Source: Aquimarina sp. ERC-38 (lineage in GTDB: Bacteria; Bacteroidota; Bacteroidia; Flavobacteriales; Flavobacteriaceae). From it: a DNA stretch of 64,000 nucleotides. This document shows, piece by piece, positions 20,095-29,157 of this stretch (position 1 is the stretch's first letter; every line of letters begins with the position of its first letter). Position numbers and translations under genes: made by a program. Location: positions 4,367,523-4,431,522 of the forward strand of contig NZ_CP098511.1 of NCBI RefSeq assembly GCF_026222555.1. The letters run 5' to 3'. Below the pieces are notes generated by a model, which saw nothing but the letters and a program-made list of their open reading frames with translations, made no database searches and had not been told where the DNA came from.

Positions 20095-22770
20095 CTAAAA
20101 TGAAATTCTAAAAACAAAATCCGGGGTTCTACGTAAGGATTCATTAAAAAATGAGCGGAATCCAGCAAATTCACCATCTTCTATGATACTGGTAAATTCC
20201 TGACTTATTGTATTTCTACGATTAAATATGTTTCTAATTGAAAACCCTGTTATTATATTAATTTTAGAAGTAGCTTTAAACCTATATAAGCCGGAAAGAT
20301 CCCAACGATGATAATCTGATAAACGGCTTGAACTTAAACCTCTAGGATCTAATTCTATCTCCAGATCCGAAAATTCGCCTTCTTTTCTATTGATCAACTG
20401 TGTAAAGGGCCGACCAGAAGCAAAGTGGTAACCTAATGCAACTTCAAATCCTTTTATTTTAATAGTCTGAGATAAATTTAATATATGGCGCTGGTCATAG
20501 ATATTTGCAAAACTTTGTTCTTGCACTTCCGGAAATTTTACTGAGGTTTTATTTAAGGAATAACCCACCCAGATACGATAATTTTTAAATGTTTTTTTTA
20601 AAAGCAAATCCATTCCGATTCGATCTTCATTTCCGGCAACCGGTTTATTTTCATCTTGATCTTCTAACATTGATGTTCCTAGTTGAAATGGTATATTGTT
20701 TATTGCTACAATATTTTTTATGTTTTTGTAATACCCTTCAATATCAAGAGTCCAACCTTTATAATTCCACAAAACCCCAGTAGTAAATTGCGCACTTTTT
20801 AAAACAGGAAGTGAACTATTAAATAATTCACCATCTGCGCTATCTGTACTATTTGCTAATACCCATAGGTTATCCGAGATAGGTAAGCTAGGGCTAAAAA
20901 AATCAAGGGATTGAAATTCGGAGAAATTGTTGATCTGTTGGTTTTTTAATTCGGCAGACCCAGTGATTCTTAATTGATCTGTAAGAGCATATGATGTAAA
21001 CAATCTGGGTTCTACAAAGAACGATTTTGTATTTGTTAAGTAAGAGTTTCTGATTCCTAAGGTAGTATAAAGGCGTGGTGTATCCAATATATATTCGGAA
21101 TACAAAGTATGATTGAAAGTTTTTCCATCCAGTTTCCGATTTGACACAAATTCTTCAACTAATACGGGAGTTTGAGAGTCTACGTTATATTTTGTTTTAT
21201 TATATACTACTTCATAACCTAGATGTAAGGCCTGAGAACTTCCGGTCGTCAATTGAACCTGGTACGTACCTCCGATATCCTTAACTCTATTTAAATTATT
21301 TCTAGTAAATACCCCCAACTGATTAGTAGCTTGTACATTATAACGTTGATCGTAAAATGAGCCATAAAAGTTAGCGATTTGTTTTAAGTTCTTCCCAGAC
21401 TGTTTTTGCCAATTAAGACCTATACCGGTGTTGCGTACTTTTAAAACATCGGTAAAATTATTATTTCCTATTCCATCATTATTATTAACTACACTTGAGT
21501 CATTCAAGCGGTTTTCAGCAAATAATGTACTTAGTTTTAAGGTTTGCTTAGGACTAATTTGCCATAGTAGTTTGAAATTGGTGTCAAGATACAGGTTGTT
21601 GTTTTGTAAAGTACTGGTACCTATCACATTTTGTACATTATTAGCCGTACTACTTCCCCTGGTATTTTGAAAAGCTTTTTCTGTCAAATTATTAATAGTA
21701 ATTGAATTGTAGATATCTGTGGTAGAACGTCGGAAAGCCCCTAAAATCCCTACCTTATCTGACAATGGTGTTTTTATATAAAAATCTGCATGTGCAAGAT
21801 TAAAACCCCCACCAGCTACTAAACTATCATGTAGGTTATCATCTGTTTTTATATCTATGACCCCGGATATTCGATCTCCGTACTGTACACTGGTACCCCC
21901 GCGGTATATCTTTGTACTTTTAATAATGTAAGGGTTAAAAGCAGAAATTTGATTAAATAAATGACCGGTCTGATACATTTTAATACCATCAAAGAGAATT
22001 AGATTTTCGCTAGGTGTCCCTCCTCTTATATATAAACCGGCAGCATCTTCAGTTGGGCTGGTAATACCTGGTAATAACTGCATGCTAGTTAGTATATCCG
22101 GCTCGACTAATCCGGGAAGTATTTTTAACTTCTTCGTAGAAAGACGAACGGACCCATCTTCATTTTTTTCAACCCCACTGGTTAGATAATCCGTAATAAT
22201 TACTTCGTTTAAGACTTCGATTTCAGGAAGTAATTGGATGGTATCACATTTATTTAAAACATTTTTATCGATTACTATTTGTTTGCTAAGATACCCGGGA
22301 TATGACAATTGAAGCTCTTCTTTCTGACCAAATTCGATATTAAAATATCCTTCGGAATTAGTGGTTGTTTGCAGTTTATTATCTATAAATACTTCAGTAA
22401 ACGGTAAGGGAAGTCTGGTAACTGAGTCCACGACAATTGCACAATAAGCCTTATTATTATCTTTCCGTTTTTTAATAACGTAGGTACTATCGTCAATTCT
22501 TTTGATAATCAAGCGAAATTGTTGAAAGACTATTCTCTCTAATTGATCCAAAGAAATTAATGCTTCTTCCGGATAAAACTCAATAGAAGAAAGGAAATCC
22601 GCATCATAAGAAAACCGTAATTGATGTTGTTCTTCAAATAGCTTTAATACCGAATCTAATTTGACCGCTTCTTTTGCGTTATTTAAGGTTATACGCTGCG
22701 AATAAATACAATAAGACCCTACATTTATAAATAGAAAAAGTAAAAAGGTAAAGCTTACTGGTTTGATAAT
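20095..22770 (-). CDS. TonB-dependent receptor with STN and carboxypeptidase-regulatory domains, FecA-like transducer
   Basis: Outer-membrane transporter driven by TonB. The frame encodes, in order: a signal peptide (PVSFTFLLFLFINVGSYCIYSQ); an STN domain (RITLNNAKEAVKLDSVLKLF to VIKKRK), the mark of receptors that signal to a FecR-type anti-sigma; a carboxypeptidase-regulatory-like domain (AIVVDSVTRLPLPFTEVFID); a plug (LLPGITSPTEDAAGLYIRGG); and a barrel ending DFVFRISF. No ATG lies between the upstream stop and the STN domain. The first methionine-like choice, TTG at 22551, would delete the signal and most of STN, so I propose an ATT at 22770 (or ATC at 22767), inside the end of the fecR gene, giving about 891 aa. 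The ligand is unknown. Confidence 0.85.
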   Translation of the reverse strand: MIKPVSFTFLLFLFINVGSYCIYSQRITLNNAKEAVKLDSVLKLFEEQHQLRFSYDADFLSSIEFYPEEALISLDQLERIVFQQFRLIIKRIDDSTYVIKKRKDNNKAYCAIVVDSVTRLPLPFTEVFIDNKLQTTTNSEGYFNIEFGQKEELQLSYPGYLSKQIVIDKNVLNKCDTIQLLPEIEVLNEVIITDYLTSGVEKNEDGSVRLSTKKLKILPGLVEPDILTSMQLLPGITSPTEDAAGLYIRGGTPSENLILFDGIKMYQTGHLFNQISAFNPYIIKSTKIYRGGTSVQYGDRISGVIDIKTDDNLHDSLVAGGGFNLAHADFYIKTPLSDKVGILGAFRRSTTDIYNSITINNLTEKAFQNTRGSSTANNVQNVIGTSTLQNNNLYLDTNFKLLWQISPKQTLKLSTLFAENRLNDSSVVNNNDGIGNNNFTDVLKVRNTGIGLNWQKQSGKNLKQIANFYGSFYDQRYNVQATNQLGVFTRNNLNRVKDIGGTYQVQLTTGSSQALHLGYEVVYNKTKYNVDSQTPVLVEEFVSNRKLDGKTFNHTLYSEYILDTPRLYTTLGIRNSYLTNTKSFFVEPRLFTSYALTDQLRITGSAELKNQQINNFSEFQSLDFFSPSLPISDNLWVLANSTDSADGELFNSSLPVLKSAQFTTGVLWNYKGWTLDIEGYYKNIKNIVAINNIPFQLGTSMLEDQDENKPVAGNEDRIGMDLLLKKTFKNYRIWVGYSLNKTSVKFPEVQEQSFANIYDQRHILNLSQTIKIKGFEVALGYHFASGRPFTQLINRKEGEFSDLEIELDPRGLSSSRLSDYHRWDLSGLYRFKATSKINIITGFSIRNIFNRRNTISQEFTSIIEDGEFAGFRSFFNESLRRTPDFVFRISF

Positions 22771-23669
22771 ACAACAACTTTTGAATTTGTAAAGTTATAG
22801 ATAATATCCATAGGGTCAAAAACGCTAAGTAGCGCATTTTCTAAATCGTCATGAACAAAAGAACCTGAATATAAACGGGTAAGATCAATATTTTCGGTTT
22901 TAATTTCAATTTCATAATACCTTTGCAACTCGGCAATAACGTTCTTTAAACTTTCTTTGCTAAAGTTACTTTTACCATTGATCCATAAGGGTGTACTACC
23001 ATTTACGGCTACCGTTGATAGCTTGTTGGTATCATCCAGACGAACCCCTTTTCCTGCTATTAAGGTTGTACTATCTATTCCTGAGACCACTTTTACTTTT
23101 CCTTCAAAGCAGCGTATAATAAACGTATCATCGTATGAATTCACGTCAAATTGTGTACCTAAAACGGTAACCGAACCCTTATCAGTTTCTACGGTAAATT
23201 GAGATCCTTTTGCTACTTTAAAAAAAGCTTCACCCTGCAGTTTAATTATTCGATTTTTCTTAAAAGCTTTGGAATTATACGTAATAGAAGACAAGGCATT
23301 TAACGTAACTGTCGATGTATCTGGTAAACTAATTGTTTTACTTTCTGCTATTTGAGTAGCCTCTATCACATCTGTAAAAATGAACACCTTAAGCCCTATT
23401 AACAAGAGCGCAACAGCTGCAGCACTATACAACCAGGTTTTTAGTTGAATAACCTTTTTCTGTTGGATGCTTTTCTTAGCTTCCTTGTTATACAAAAGTT
23501 GCTTTTTATAAGCCGCTTCCACATCAAACTCAGGTTTTTTAATGTTATCTAACGTTTTTAAGATATCTTGGTATGCTAAAAACTCTTTTGACCTTTCAAA
23601 ACTTATTTTTTCTTCTGCGGTAAGTTTATTATCAAGCCATCTACCTAAAAAATTATCTTTCTGATCCAT
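22755..23669 (-). CDS. FecR-type anti-sigma factor
   Basis: The 304-aa protein spans the inner membrane once (WLYSAAAVALLLIGLKVFIF near 77-97). The N-terminal cytoplasmic part binds the ECF sigma factor; the periplasmic part carries the FecR domain (AESKTISLPDTSTVTLNALS, then LQGEAFFKVAKGSQFTVETD and VLGTQFDVNSYDD) and the C-terminal domain that contacts the receptor STN domain (LKNVIAELQRYYEIEIKTEN). It begins 4 bp after the sigma gene, and its end overlaps the receptor frame, so the three genes form an operon. In other members of this arrangement, substrate binding by the receptor releases the sigma factor. Confidence 0.92.
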   Translation of the reverse strand: MDQKDNFLGRWLDNKLTAEEKISFERSKEFLAYQDILKTLDNIKKPEFDVEAAYKKQLLYNKEAKKSIQQKKVIQLKTWLYSAAAVALLLIGLKVFIFTDVIEATQIAESKTISLPDTSTVTLNALSSITYNSKAFKKNRIIKLQGEAFFKVAKGSQFTVETDKGSVTVLGTQFDVNSYDDTFIIRCFEGKVKVVSGIDSTTLIAGKGVRLDDTNKLSTVAVNGSTPLWINGKSNFSKESLKNVIAELQRYYEIEIKTENIDLTRLYSGSFVHDDLENALLSVFDPMDIIYNFTNSKVVVLSNQ

Positions 23670-23673
23670 ACCA

Positions 23674-24189
23674 CTATTTTAATTGAGTTATTTGAGTCCG
23701 CATTTCCTTTAATGCTAGATGCATACGTTTTTCTACGGTTTTTACTGAGATATTAAGAAGTTCTGCAATCTCCTTATACGTTTTCTTTTCTATTCGGTTT
23801 AATAAAAAAACTTCTCTCTGCCCCTCTTTTAAGCTATTGATTGCAGTTTGTACTTTATCCCTAAATTCTTTTTCTTCCATCTGAAATTCGGGGGATTCAT
23901 TGGTTATGTTTGCCACCGGTTGATTTTGATACTTTAAGACAATCTGTTGATGGTGATACTCGTTGATGGATGTATTGTTTGCCGTTTTATAAAGAAAACT
24001 CTTAGCGGCTTTAAAAAATATTTTAGAACAATTTATCCAAAGTTTTGCATAACTTTCCTGAACCACATCTTTTGCTTTTTCCAGATCTCCATATTTATAA
24101 TATATGTAATTGGTAATGTTCTGTGCGTGTTCTAAATACAAAGCTTTATATACTTGCTCTTCACAAACCCCTACTTCATCTTTACTCAT
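23674..24189 (-). CDS. ECF sigma factor (FecI-like)
   Basis: The 171-aa protein has sigma region 2 (LEHAQNITNYIYYKYGDLEKAKDVVQESYAKLW, about 19-51) and region 4 with a helix-turn-helix (LKEGQREVFLLNRIEKKTYKEIAELLNISVKTVEKR, about 120-155). This is the small, two-domain ECF form typical of Bacteroidota FecI-type regulators. It directs transcription of the receptor locus. It is the first gene of the sigma / anti-sigma / receptor operon. An outer-membrane protein gene in the same direction lies 74 bp upstream. Confidence 0.92.
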   Translation of the reverse strand: MSKDEVGVCEEQVYKALYLEHAQNITNYIYYKYGDLEKAKDVVQESYAKLWINCSKIFFKAAKSFLYKTANNTSINEYHHQQIVLKYQNQPVANITNESPEFQMEEKEFRDKVQTAINSLKEGQREVFLLNRIEKKTYKEIAELLNISVKTVEKRMHLALKEMRTQITQLK

Positions 24190-24263
24190 GTTAGAGAACT
24201 TTAGAAATTTATATTTATTGATAAATAATACGTATACTGTTAGTCCATTTAAAATTAAAATAG

Positions 24264-24854
24264 CTACCAGGAATATCCCATGGTGAAATTAAGAATAGGT
24301 CGCCAGTCACTACCAGTTAATTCTTTAGAACGGAAGGGCATGTATCTGGCTCCCAACTCAACTCCTAAATTTATACGATTTCTAAAAATCCATTGATGAC
24401 CTAAAAGCAACCTACCTCCATAACTACCAAAGTTTCTCTTAATCTTTCTATCCGAATTATTTTCATAATCAAAATTAATAGATTGGTGTTGAGATAGAAT
24501 TCCCCCTGCGAGATAAAAACCTCTAGGTGCTGATTTCCTTTTACTAAAATAGTAGCGTATATCCGCACCGGAATCTATAAAATATCCTTCTCCTACTTTC
24601 TGTCCCGTAGCTACAACTTCCCAATCATCAAAGGTAATTATACTATATGCATTTATAGATAAAGTTGAATTTATTACGTATTCATATAATAATCCGTAAC
24701 TCCCAAAAGTTAAGTTAATAGGTTCTATTTTTAATAGATGTTTTATAGGTTTTCTGTTGGACAACCTATCATCATTTCTTTTTTGTCTTTGAGCATTACC
24801 GTTATATATGCTGATTATAAAAAGAATTGTTGCGATTACTTTTACTTTTCTCAA
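24264..24854 (-). CDS. Predicted outer-membrane beta-barrel protein
   Basis: The longer frame starts at 24902, but TTG at 24854 gives a normal signal peptide (RKVKVIATILFIISIYNGNAQ), so I prefer this 196-aa form; the start is uncertain. The mature part has barrel-like strands (TFGSYGLLYEYVINSTLSI, FIDSGADIRYYFSKR, RINLGVELGARYMPF, ILNFTMGYSW) and ends in an aromatic residue. It resembles DUF3575-type small barrels of Bacteroidota. It lies directly upstream of the ECF sigma gene, but nothing in the sequence ties it functionally to that operon. Confidence 0.7.
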   Translation of the reverse strand: MRKVKVIATILFIISIYNGNAQRQKRNDDRLSNRKPIKHLLKIEPINLTFGSYGLLYEYVINSTLSINAYSIITFDDWEVVATGQKVGEGYFIDSGADIRYYFSKRKSAPRGFYLAGGILSQHQSINFDYENNSDRKIKRNFGSYGGRLLLGHQWIFRNRINLGVELGARYMPFRSKELTGSDWRPILNFTMGYSW

Positions 24855-25017
24855 AATTTCTTGTTTTTTAGTTTCTGAGATACTAAAACAAGCTATTATC
24901 AAAATACCCTATACCAATTCCTAATAATTTTTATTTTCTGTAATCAGTTCTAAGTTCCGAGAGGATGTGCCATACATTTTTCTATTTCGCTTTAAAGCAT
25001 AATTAATAAGATGGTAA

Positions 25018-26055
25018 TTATTCTTTTTTATTATCACTCAGTAAATAAGCATAGGGTTGTAAGTTTTCAATTTTAGAAAAACAAATTCGTAAAATACTGG
25101 TAAGTGGTAAGGCAATAATGGATCCTGCAATGCCCCAAAGCATGCTAAAGGCTACTATACTAAAAATAACCGTGAATATGTTTAAACTGATTTCATTACC
25201 AATGATCCAGGGTTTTAAAATATAGCTCTCAATAAGCTGAACCAGGCTTAAAAATATTACAATATATATAACCTCATTGAATGCCAACCCGGACATAAAA
25301 CCCATAGCTACAATCATCAAGCCTCCTACAATGTTACCCAAATAAGGTATAAAAGTGAGTAAAGCAGCAATAATTGCTAGAATAATGCTGAATTTGATTC
25401 CTAAAATAGAAAAACCAATGGCGTATACAACTGCAAGTACTACGGTTACTAAAAACTGCCCATACAGGTAATCCTTGACCGTTGCAGATATTTCGGTCAT
25501 AGAATGTAAAGCTTTAGTTTTATGTCTATCGTCAATAATTTTCAATACTACTTGTTTCATTCTTTTTCGTTCCAAAAGAAGTACAATAATGTAAACAAAG
25601 GCAAGCAACCAATCGCTTAAAACCATAGTGGCTCCACTAATAAAGTCGAACGCTTTTTTAGGCACTTGTTCCAGCGCATGATCAACTTCTTTGTCTTGCT
25701 CTTTAGGCGTAACTCCTAAATAGGTATTGACTTTATTTTGTGTTTTTTCATACAAACTGTCAAACTTTTTTTCAAACTGCGCTGTATTTTCTCCCATTTC
25801 GGCTCCCTGCCAAATAATCAATGCTATAATCCCTATAAAAACTGCGAGTAAAGACACGGATGCAATACCGATGGACAAAGATTCCGGTAGTCCTATTTTT
25901 ATTAAGCGATTAACTAAAGGTAAAATTAATAAGGCGAGCATTACTGCATAGATTAGAGGGATCAGTAATTGCGCTCCAAAATATAAAATCACTACTACTG
26001 CAATGACTATAAGCAGTTTAACTAAAAAAGAAAGGGCAGAATTTTGGGTATTCAT
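25018..26055 (-). CDS. AI-2E family transporter (PerM/TqsA type)
   Basis: Integral inner-membrane protein of about 345 aa, starting at the ATG at 26055; an upstream in-frame extension to 26121 has no start features. The N-terminal block of hydrophobic helices (SFLVKLLIVIAVVVILYFGAQ, LIYAVMLALLILPLVNRLI) is followed by a large hydrophilic region and then the family's C-terminal helices, including IIAALLTFIPYLGNIVGGLM and LKPWIIGNEISLN, the most conserved motifs. Members export autoinducer-2 or exchange ions; which is done here is unknown. It is divergent from the metal cluster that starts at 26229. Confidence 0.9.
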   Translation of the reverse strand: MNTQNSALSFLVKLLIVIAVVVILYFGAQLLIPLIYAVMLALLILPLVNRLIKIGLPESLSIGIASVSLLAVFIGIIALIIWQGAEMGENTAQFEKKFDSLYEKTQNKVNTYLGVTPKEQDKEVDHALEQVPKKAFDFISGATMVLSDWLLAFVYIIVLLLERKRMKQVVLKIIDDRHKTKALHSMTEISATVKDYLYGQFLVTVVLAVVYAIGFSILGIKFSIILAIIAALLTFIPYLGNIVGGLMIVAMGFMSGLAFNEVIYIVIFLSLVQLIESYILKPWIIGNEISLNIFTVIFSIVAFSMLWGIAGSIIALPLTSILRICFSKIENLQPYAYLLSDNKKE

Positions 26056-26228
26056 ATAGAATTTATAATTAACACAGGTAGTATTATTAAGGTACAAGAT
26101 GAATTGAAAATTTATAATCAACGTATGCTAATCAAATAATTGTTAACTAATTTCAAAAGTTAGGAACTACAAAGTTTCGGGTGTGTATTTAACATTTAGT
26201 TTAGTAACAAATTTTGTAATTTTGCATT

Positions 26229-26654
26229 ATGATCAAAAAAGCTCTTTTACGGATTAGTAGTTCTTTACTGGCAATGCTGGTGCTACTGTCGTCTTTTAGC
26301 TTTTCAGTACATTGTCATTACTGTGGTCATTTTTTAAAAGATACTTCCTATGTTGTGCCCTCTAAGGGCTGCGGAATGGAAAAAGTTGCTGATGCTTTAC
26401 AGGATATTTGTAAAGCAGATCAAATAAAAAAGAGTTGTTGTACAGATCATACTCATATTGTTGATGGAAAGGATGTAGTGTCTGTTGAAAAAAACAGAAT
26501 ATCTTTTAACCATCTAGTAGCAATTCCTTACCAATTAACGGATGTTTACTTTTTTAATCCGTTACAAAATGAGATTACCCCTTTTATTGGGTATGATCCT
26601 CCTCCACCTCCTAATACAGCTCTGTATATCAAACATCAGTGTTTTTTGATTTAG
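26229..26654 (+). CDS. HYC_CC_PP-family protein, Cys/His-rich secreted protein
   Basis: The 141-aa product has a signal-like N-terminus (LLRISSSLLAMLVLLSSFSFS). The mature protein carries the three conserved features that name this Bacteroidota family: HCHYCGHFLKD at about 33-43, a KSCCTDHTH at about 75-83 and a proline cluster DPPPPPN near 126. Cys and His clusters of this kind suggest metal binding. Its place at the head of the 26.2-29.9 kb cluster, with HMA-domain proteins following, supports a role in metal handling. The function of the family is not established, so this remains inference. Confidence 0.8.
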   Translation: MIKKALLRISSSLLAMLVLLSSFSFSVHCHYCGHFLKDTSYVVPSKGCGMEKVADALQDICKADQIKKSCCTDHTHIVDGKDVVSVEKNRISFNHLVAIPYQLTDVYFFNPLQNEITPFIGYDPPPPPNTALYIKHQCFLI

Positions 26655-26880
26655 CAGTTTATCTATAGCTTGATCAACTTTTGAGCTAGAGAATACATAT
26701 TGAAGAAATAAATTTTTACATGTAAATTATGCACTTTAGCTAATATAGCGGTGGCATCTTCTACTTTAAATTTCTTTATAAATCTCTAGTACTTCTAGTT
26801 ATTCGTTGAGTTATACTTACTTCTAGTTTTACTTTTTAGTACGATTAGTATTTCATTCTACACTAGTTTAATTTGAATTT

Positions 26881-27645
26881 ATGAAAAGAATACTTTTTAT
26901 GGTTCTACTGCTTACGATATATTATAAAATTCAAGCACAAGGACCACCAATTACCGCAGATAAACCCATCATGCTGGGTGGTAAAAGCTTTACTACAAAA
27001 ACCCTTACTGAAATTAGAAATACGGAAAGAGGAACCTCTGTTTATGTACCGGTGATGTTACACTATTTACCTACTGCTAACAGTTTGATTGCTTTGCATG
27101 TACCTCTTATTTATTATGATTTAAAGGATCAGAATGGTACTGATTTTGCTGATGTGAAAATACTGGGAAAATATCAGTTTTATCGTAAGGATGCCACTAG
27201 TAAAACTTTTCGTATGGTAGCAAAAACTTTACAAACCTTACCTACGGGCAAAGAACTTGACCTAATGGAATTAAGTACGGGTAAGTATAGTGGATATTAT
27301 GGTATTGTTAGTGGTTATGAAACCTTAAAATACGGTATTTCAAGCGAAATAGGTTATAACTGGATGCCGGATGGTTCACTGGATGAAGTAAGAGCTAAAC
27401 TAGGTTTTGGTTTACCACTATTAAAACCCCAATACCCTAATAAACAACTGAATTTATATTTTGAATATACCAGTAGCTGGTTACATGAACGGGAATGGTA
27501 TCAATTGCTATATGCACAAGGAGTTCAATATGCCTTAAAGAATATCACTTTTGACCTGGCACTACAACTTCCGTTGGCACAACAAATAACTGAAAATAGA
27601 GCATTAAATTACTCAGTGTTTTTAGGAACACGTTACACTTTTTAA
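26881..27645 (+). CDS. Predicted outer-membrane protein of the metal cluster
   Basis: The 254-aa product has a cleavable signal (RILFMVLLLTIYYKIQAQ) and alternating beta strands to a C-terminal FLGTRYTF, the pattern of an outer-membrane barrel. LKYGISSEIGYNWMPDGSLDEVRAKLGFGLP and the following LNLYFEYTSSWL are typical barrel hairpins. No metal-binding clusters are seen. It might form the outer-membrane conduit of the cluster, which is inference from location. It ends 11 bp before the next gene, so the two are likely co-transcribed. Confidence 0.75.
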   Translation: MKRILFMVLLLTIYYKIQAQGPPITADKPIMLGGKSFTTKTLTEIRNTERGTSVYVPVMLHYLPTANSLIALHVPLIYYDLKDQNGTDFADVKILGKYQFYRKDATSKTFRMVAKTLQTLPTGKELDLMELSTGKYSGYYGIVSGYETLKYGISSEIGYNWMPDGSLDEVRAKLGFGLPLLKPQYPNKQLNLYFEYTSSWLHEREWYQLLYAQGVQYALKNITFDLALQLPLAQQITENRALNYSVFLGTRYTF

Positions 27646-27655
27646 ATAGATCAAA

Positions 27656-28288
27656 ATGAAAAATATTATAATAATACTATGGCTAAGTGCAATAGGCACA
27701 ATTACCTTACAAGCACAGAAAAATAAAGAAATGGATACTTTTGAAGTACAGGTGGACGGTTTAGGCTGCCCTTTTTGTGCATATGGACTGGAAAAGAAAT
27801 TTAAAGAATTTAAAGGAATCAAGGATGTAAAAATCGATATTGAAACAGGTGATTTTTCTTTTTCTTATCCTTCAGACAAAGAACTTACTTTAGAAGCCTT
27901 GACAAGTCAGGTAGTCAAAGCAGGATACACCCCGAACCTTGCTACCATACAAAGGGCAGATGGTAGTATAGAAACCAATCGTAAAACCGTCGAAACCCCC
28001 TCAAACACTGAAAATCTTTTAACAGATCAACTTACTGTGTTTGGTAATTGTGAAATGTGTAAAGCACGAATTGAGAAAGCAGTTTTAGATATAAGCGGAG
28101 TTGCAGAAGCGTCCTGGAACGCTAAAAACCAACTATTAAAGGTTTCTTACGATTCTTTACAAACTACAAAAGATAAAATTGAAGAAACAATTGTAGCAAC
28201 TGGGCATGAGACTAAGGATAAGAAGACGCCTGACGCAACTTTTAAATCTTTACCGGGATGTTGTCAATACAAAAGAGAACTAAAATGA
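27656..28288 (+). CDS. Periplasmic protein with two heavy-metal-associated (HMA) domains
   Basis: The 210-aa product has a signal peptide (IIIILWLSAIGTITLQAQ), then two HMA/ferredoxin-like domains. Domain 1 (about 25-95) has the metal motif in GLGCPFCAYGLEKKF; domain 2 (about 125-190) has GNCEMCKARIEKAV. Both CxxC pairs are intact, which fits binding of a soft metal such as copper, zinc or mercury. A final CC pair is present near the C-terminus (LPGCCQYKREL). Its stop overlaps the ATG of the next gene in ATGA, so translation is probably coupled. Confidence 0.88.
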   Translation: MKNIIIILWLSAIGTITLQAQKNKEMDTFEVQVDGLGCPFCAYGLEKKFKEFKGIKDVKIDIETGDFSFSYPSDKELTLEALTSQVVKAGYTPNLATIQRADGSIETNRKTVETPSNTENLLTDQLTVFGNCEMCKARIEKAVLDISGVAEASWNAKNQLLKVSYDSLQTTKDKIEETIVATGHETKDKKTPDATFKSLPGCCQYKRELK

Positions 28289-29157
28289 AACTGGTTATAA
28301 AAATTTGGGTTGCGGTACTGTTTATAGCATCGTGCAAAAAAGAGACAGTACAACCGGACAAGTGGAGAATTAAAGAAGTAGTTATTTTAAATAACATTCA
28401 TCCGATTGGTATTGCTGCGGATGGTAATGACTTTTTTATTAGTGATGGAGATCATAACCGGGTGGTAAAAACGGATCGTGAGGGTGAGGTTTTAATTGAA
28501 TATCCTAACCTGGAACGACCAATGCATTTGGACTTTGGACAAGTTCCCAGTAATTTAGGGGAAAAATCTTTTAATATCGCTACAGATAGAACTTTGCTGG
28601 TTCCTGAATACGGGAAGGATTCCATTGCGATAATTAAAGATAATGATAGAAGCTATTTACCTAGTTTACCAAACCTGGATGCCCCGGCGGCGGTCTCTGT
28701 ATCTGAAAAATTTATTGCTATTGCTGATTTTTATAATCACCAGATTGTATTCTATGACGGAGATCAATGGAAACGTATCGGAAAAGAAGGTCATATTCTT
28801 GGGGAATTATACTATCCTACGGATGTTCAAATTTTTAATGACACGCTATATGTAGCAGATGCTTACAATCATCGGGGCCAGGTATTTTCATTAGATGGAA
28901 AAGTCATTCGTAGCTTTGGAGAAACCGAAGGTTTTAATGCGGCTACCGGAATTCTGGTTACCAAAAATAATATATATTTGACTGATTTTGAAAACAACCG
29001 GGTATTGAGTTATGACCGTTCGTTTAACCTAGTTCAGGAATTGTCCATATCCATCGACAAGCCTACGGATGTGCTTAAGAATAATGACCAACTAATTATC
29101 ACTAATTATAAACGTGGAGAATTAGTAATTTTTCAACCAGAATTAGATTCGCAATGA
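28285..29157 (+). CDS. NHL-repeat beta-propeller lipoprotein
   Basis: The 290-aa product starts at the ATG at 28285, overlapping the previous stop by 4 bp. A lipoprotein signal (IWVAVLFIASC, Cys near residue 18) is followed by six-bladed propeller repeats of the NHL kind: HPIGIAADGNDFFISDGDHN RVVKTD, YPTDVQIFNDTLYVADAYNHRG, FNAATGILVTKNNIYLTDFENNRVL. Such propellers bind ligands or partner proteins. No Cys/His metal site is visible. It overlaps the next gene by 4 bp. Its role in the cluster is unknown; a scaffold in the periplasm would fit. Confidence 0.85.
   Translation: MKLVIKIWVAVLFIASCKKETVQPDKWRIKEVVILNNIHPIGIAADGNDFFISDGDHNRVVKTDREGEVLIEYPNLERPMHLDFGQVPSNLGEKSFNIATDRTLLVPEYGKDSIAIIKDNDRSYLPSLPNLDAPAAVSVSEKFIAIADFYNHQIVFYDGDQWKRIGKEGHILGELYYPTDVQIFNDTLYVADAYNHRGQVFSLDGKVIRSFGETEGFNAATGILVTKNNIYLTDFENNRVLSYDRSFNLVQELSISIDKPTDVLKNNDQLIITNYKRGELVIFQPELDSQ

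Noticed and set aside
26217..26224. TAATTTTG as a promoter for the metal cluster
   Set aside because: It lies only 4 bp before the ATG, too close for a normal transcript start, and has no TTG 19 bp upstream.
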